This document shows, piece after piece, positions 60,715 to 64,000 of a DNA stretch of 64,000 nucleotides. The translations under genes and the position numbers were made by a program. The notes beneath the pieces were generated by a model that was not told the DNA's origin, did not search any database, and saw nothing but the letters and a program-made list of their open reading frames with translations. Every line of letters starts with the position of its first letter. The first letter of the stretch is position 1. The DNA is taken from positions 12,152,001-12,216,000 of the forward strand of contig JBHGNT010000014.1 in the NCBI GenBank assembly GCA_043228905.1, in the 5' to 3' direction. Origin of the DNA: Azolla caroliniana. Its lineage: Eukaryota; Polypodiophyta.

Positions 60715-61516
60715 GGGTTCCTCTTCCCACTCTGGGGGCCGATAACTCCGCTAACCTGCGCTTCGCGGATCGGGGCGGGGGCGTGGGTCGGCTGGGCTGT
60801 GGTGCCGGCAGGCCTCGGGGTGGAAATAGTACAGCAAGGTACTATTGTATGATCGGCCTGAGCTTTTTGCCTGCTTGGTACATATGCAGGCCTTCCCGTA
60901 ATGCCAGCCCTGTGATGACCCCCCAGTTGACGGCACGCCCTTCAAAGGTATCGATAATGATGCCCGCCTTTTGCTTAGGCATCCCATATGCGTTGACATG
61001 TATGCAGCCGACTTCTAGTAGGAACTTGGCAACTTCTCGGAAGAAGGGATCCGGAATCTGCTTTGTTCTATAGGCCTTGGTGGAGCAGGAATATGGACCA
61101 AAATACCGCTGCAGCGCCTCTGCAGGAGGTATTTCGAAATGTCTTTCGCCTAGTGAGGATAGGTCCAACTTCTTCCGAATGGAAGAGTTGGTGACCGTGT
61201 CAATGTTAAGCTTCCTGGCGATGTCCATAGCGTCCGGGTGTGGAGGTGCTTCTGCGACCCGGATGTACCCATCCAGGTGTTTCTCCACGAGCCATCGGCG
61301 TAGGGCAGTAGAGATGAAGATCGGCATTGCCAGAGTATGTTCGTGGGAAGGACACGGGTGGTTGCGGTGGGATGGAGCTCTGTGATAGGATGGGGGAGAA
61401 GGTGAGGGGGAGGAGTGATGCGGGCACTGATAGCTAGAAGATGGGTTTCTGTTCTGTGCAGAAAATCTCCTGTTTCCTTCTATTTGTGGCTTAGGGTTCA
61501 TTGGGCGGTGAGCCAT
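60715..61516 (-). pseudogene. GYP-G post-pol ORF, N-terminal domain and hinge
   Basis: 224 codons from the ATG at 61516: a polar Ser/Pro/His-rich leader, then STALRRWLVEKHLDGYIRVA, EAPPHPDAMDIARKLNIDTV, FFREVAKFLLEVGCIHVNAY, GMPKQKAGIIIDTFEGRAVN. GYP-F matches about 35-40% by eye. A TAG (60842-60844) ends the frame where GYP-F reads His, and a Pro-rich hinge (GLPAPQPSRPTPPPRSAK) follows in phase, so the stop looks secondary. The hinge is cut by the solo LTR. Confidence 0.68.
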
Positions 61517-61655
61517 CGTGGTGTCGCGTGTTCTTGAACTAGGAGTTTGTGCATGCCTTTAGTCGTTTTAATAGTCGCTATCTTTTTTTCTTCTTTTTTT
61601 CTCATAACAGTTATTTACCTATTTTTACATTATAATACAAGTGGGGCCGTCCATT
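61517..61655. other. Spacer between GYP-G Pol and the post-pol ORF
   Basis: T-rich, no coding signal. Confidence 0.55.
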
Positions 61656-64000
61656 TTACGTTGCGGGTTCTTCGGCTCTGTCCCGTTCGGCGGTGAATGG
61701 GTTAGGTGGCGTAGGGCCCAGGTAAGGTTTGAGCCGAAACCCATTCACCTTTTGCCATACTATTTCTCCGGCCAGCGTACCTAGTTGGAACATGCCTTGT
61801 TCCGCTCCAATTATCCAGTATGGGCCGGTCCAACGGAATCGTAACTTCCCCGGCATATGGCCCATGCGCGTTTGGAAAACTAGAACCGCTCAACCCACGG
61901 CGAACTCCTTTTCCCTTGCGTTCCGATGTCGATCCACAAACGCTTTACACCGTTGTTGTTCCTGCTCCAGCATTGCCATGTTGTGGACGCGTTCTTCCCC
62001 TAGTTCGAGGAGTTGGTAGAGTCGTATCTCCTCCGACTTGGCTTCTGATAGTCGGTTCTGTACCTGAATTCGCAAACTAGGTATCTGAAATTCGATTGGC
62101 ATCACAGCCTCCAGCCCAAACGCAAGTCGAAATGGTGTTGACTATATGCTTGTTTTGTAGCTGGTTCTGTACGCCCATAACGCACTCTGTAGTTTGGTAT
62201 CCCAATCCGTTCTATTTTCATTGACGATTTTCTTCAAAATGGTCTGTAACGTCTTGTTGGTGGATTCTGCTAATCCATTCGCCTGCGGATAATATGGCGT
62301 GCTCTTCTTATGGACTACGGCGTAATGATGTGTTAGTTCTCGAACTACCGTATTGAGAAAGTGACTCCCTTCGTCACTGATGAGCTCAATCGGGCAGTCG
62401 AACCGGCACCAGATGTGCTTGTAAAGGAACCTGGCTATGACAGCCGCCGTATTTTCACGTAGGGCCTTTGCTTCTACCCATTTGGTGTAGTAATCCGTGG
62501 CTACCAATATGTATTTATTGCTCGTCCGGGCCGCCGCTGGTGTGAAGGGCCCCACAAAATCCAATCCCCACTTTTGGAAGGGGTCTAGTGGTAATACAAG
62601 CTGGTGTGGCATCCTTGCGGCCTCCACGGGTTGTCCCATCCGTTGACACAAATCACACTTTCGACTATACTCGGATGCGTCCTTCTGCGTTGTTGGCCAT
62701 TATAGGCCTGCCTGCCATACTTTCCGAGCTGTAACGTCGCCCGCGTAATGGCCGCCTACCGTGCCGCAATGTGCCTCCCGTAAAACTGCTTCCTTCTCAT
62801 CTTGACGTACCCCACGTCGCCAAATGCCATCACTTCCTTTGTGATATAAAACGCCTTCGACGAGGCAGAAGTGACGGCTTCGGACGGCTAGTCGTTTCTT
62901 CTCGTCCGTGCGTAATTGTCGTGGAGGCAGTCCCGTAGTTAAAAAGTACGTCATTTCCATAAGCCATCGGTCCGGAAAGGTCAATTCCGTTCTGTCTGCT
63001 AGTGTCACTACCCGTAGGATGTCAGCGTCCGGAAAATCGTCGTCATATTTCTGTACTGTTTCTCAATGCTCGAGTCTGCTCAAAAAATCTGCTACTGCGT
63101 GTTGCATCCCTGGTCAGTGCTGGATTACAAAATCAAATTCCTGGAGCAGCAGCATCCACCATGCCAATTTCCCTGTTAGGGCTTGTTTCTCCACCAAATA
63201 CAGAAGTGCCGAATGATCCACGTGGAACGTGAATTTCATTCCTAATAAATAGTGACGGAATTTATTAATGCTATAGATCATCCCTAGCGCCTCTTGCTCT
63301 GTTGTGGAGTAGTTACGCTCTGTTGTTGATAATTTGCGACTAGCGTAGTATATTGGCCGGTACTAGCTTGGTTCGGTGAGCTGCATTAGTGCACTTCCTA
63401 TTGCTATGTCTGAGGCGTCGACGAACACGTGGAATGGCTTCACCCAAATTGGTGGTTGTACGACGGGAGCCTGTGTGAGCATTATCTTAAGTACCTCGTA
63501 GGCCTTATCCTCTGTTGCAATCCATTGGAAAGGAGTCTGATGTACGGCAGCGTGTAACGACGTGGCGAAGTCCGCCAAATACCGTATCATCCGACTATGC
63601 CACCGTATTTGCCCCAAAAACCGGCTGAGTGATTTGGCGTTTGTCGGAGTGTTGGCTTTCGTAATCGCGGAGATTTTGTTCTGGTCAACCGCTATTCCCT
63701 CCTTGCTGACTATATGGCCCAAGAGAGTCACGCTGGTCACGCCAAAAGCACATTTTGCGGGATTCAGGCTTAAGCGTGCAGTGCGGCAACGTTCCAGGCA
63801 CAGTTGTAAGTGCAAAAAATGGTCTATTGTTTTCCCATATACCGCAAAGTTGTCTAAAAAAACTTGCATGAACGCCGGAATGTATTCCCCAAATATCTCT
63901 GTAATTGTCCGTTGAAATGTTGCCGGAGTTGTCTTTAGCCCGAACATCATGACGACTGCCACATATACTCCCCAGTTCGTGACAAATGTCGTCTTCTCTT
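61656..64000 (-). pseudogene. GYP-G Pol: RT, RNase H, integrase (partial)
   Basis: From the right edge: FVAVVMMFGLKTTPATFQRT-type RT with QVFLDNFAVY, where the second Asp of the FLDD box is Asn. IVSKEGIAVDQNKISAITKA and RNase H (HVFVDASDIAIGSALMQL, first Asp) follow. Stops lie near 63363 and in the linker. Integrase: CDLCQRMGQP zinc finger, FQKWGLDFVGPFTPAAART (first Asp), LISDEGSHFLNTVVREL (second Asp), YYPQANGLAESTNKTLQ (Glu). The C-terminal barrel LRFRWTGPYWIIGAEQGMFQ and WQKVNGFRLKPYLGP ends at 61656. No chromodomain. About six stops and the Asn substitution make it inactive. Confidence 0.9.

Larger units (their letters stand above)
57467..64000 (-). mobile_element. GYP-G: Ty3/gypsy element with a post-pol ORF (runs off window)
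   Basis: Minus-strand element: 3' LTR 57467-57936, post-pol ORF 57953-61516 (split by a solo LTR) and Pol from 61656 to the right edge. RT and integrase resemble the plant Tat/Athila/Ogre-type group more than chromoviruses, with no chromodomain. Same gene order and homologous proteins as GYP-F. Gag and the 5' LTR lie beyond 64000. Confidence 0.88.

Noticed and set aside
57953-61516. Envelope gene of an endogenous retrovirus
   Set aside because: No signal peptide, membrane helix or cleavage site is visible. The protein is coiled coil with an NLS-like cluster and an acidic tail.
61656-64000. Endogenous pararetrovirus
   Set aside because: An integrase with zinc finger and DDE residues, an LTR and a polypurine tract are present, and no movement-protein motif is seen.

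Overview
The window is about 64 kb of plant nuclear DNA. I see one convincing host gene: an intact single-exon J-domain protein at 13081-14571. A partial hypothetical ORF lies at the left edge. Almost everything else is retrotransposon, mostly nested. A non-seed plant (fern, lycophyte or bryophyte) is my best guess. The chromovirus here has a chromodomain with all three cage aromatics and a Tf1/sushi/Tcn1-like layout, a group known from fungi, vertebrates and non-seed plants, and the LINE and J-protein types fit that too. The taxonomic call is an inference with modest confidence.

Layout. 1-3970: partial ORF, gag-like and ORF1-like scraps, and a Copia-type LTR remnant. 3970-12871: a decayed LINE, split by a young minus-strand Ty3/gypsy chromovirus (GYP-1, 4686-10376) and by a PPR-gene retrocopy (11373-12304) with a 20-bp target duplication. 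13081-14571: J-domain gene. 15797-17518: Copia remnant (CopJ) with a solo LTR inside its LTR. 17803-22560: an 84-bp coding-type repeat array split by an internally deleted Copia (CopB, 18107-21890). 22851-25125: unknown pseudogene and two Copia fragments (CopL, CopE). 25126-56913: an old plus-strand Ty3/gypsy element (GYP-F) broken by five insertions: an LTR-like 735-bp insert, CopD (27228-37652, itself holding CopC, 30183-35389), a non-autonomous LTR element LARD-A (39708-47332, itself holding the young intact Copia CopK, 41529-46876), and a second chromovirus GYP-H (47864-54486, holding a solo LTR). 56914-57466: LINE ORF1 fragment. 57467-64000: GYP-G, a minus-strand relative of GYP-F, interrupted by a solo LTR.

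Three results stand out. (1) GYP-1, GYP-H and LARD-A look self-primed. The predicted first 11-12 nt of the transcript, 32-33 nt downstream of the TATA box, are the exact complement of the primer-binding site 2 nt inside the LTR, and the pair co-varies between families. (2) GYP-F and GYP-G share a long same-strand ORF after integrase, with a conserved N-terminal domain, a proline-rich hinge, a basic NLS-like cluster, a long coiled coil and (in GYP-G) an acidic tail, ending just before the polypurine tract. I do not recognise it. (3) Reading frames restored across insertion sites show that in all four full-length elements whose 5' flank should end in C, that C next to the LTR's TG has become T, as expected if the new CTG site was methylated and deaminated.

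Functionally the window is a layered retrotransposon graveyard. CopK is the only element that looks fully competent. GYP-1 is one stop codon short of intact.
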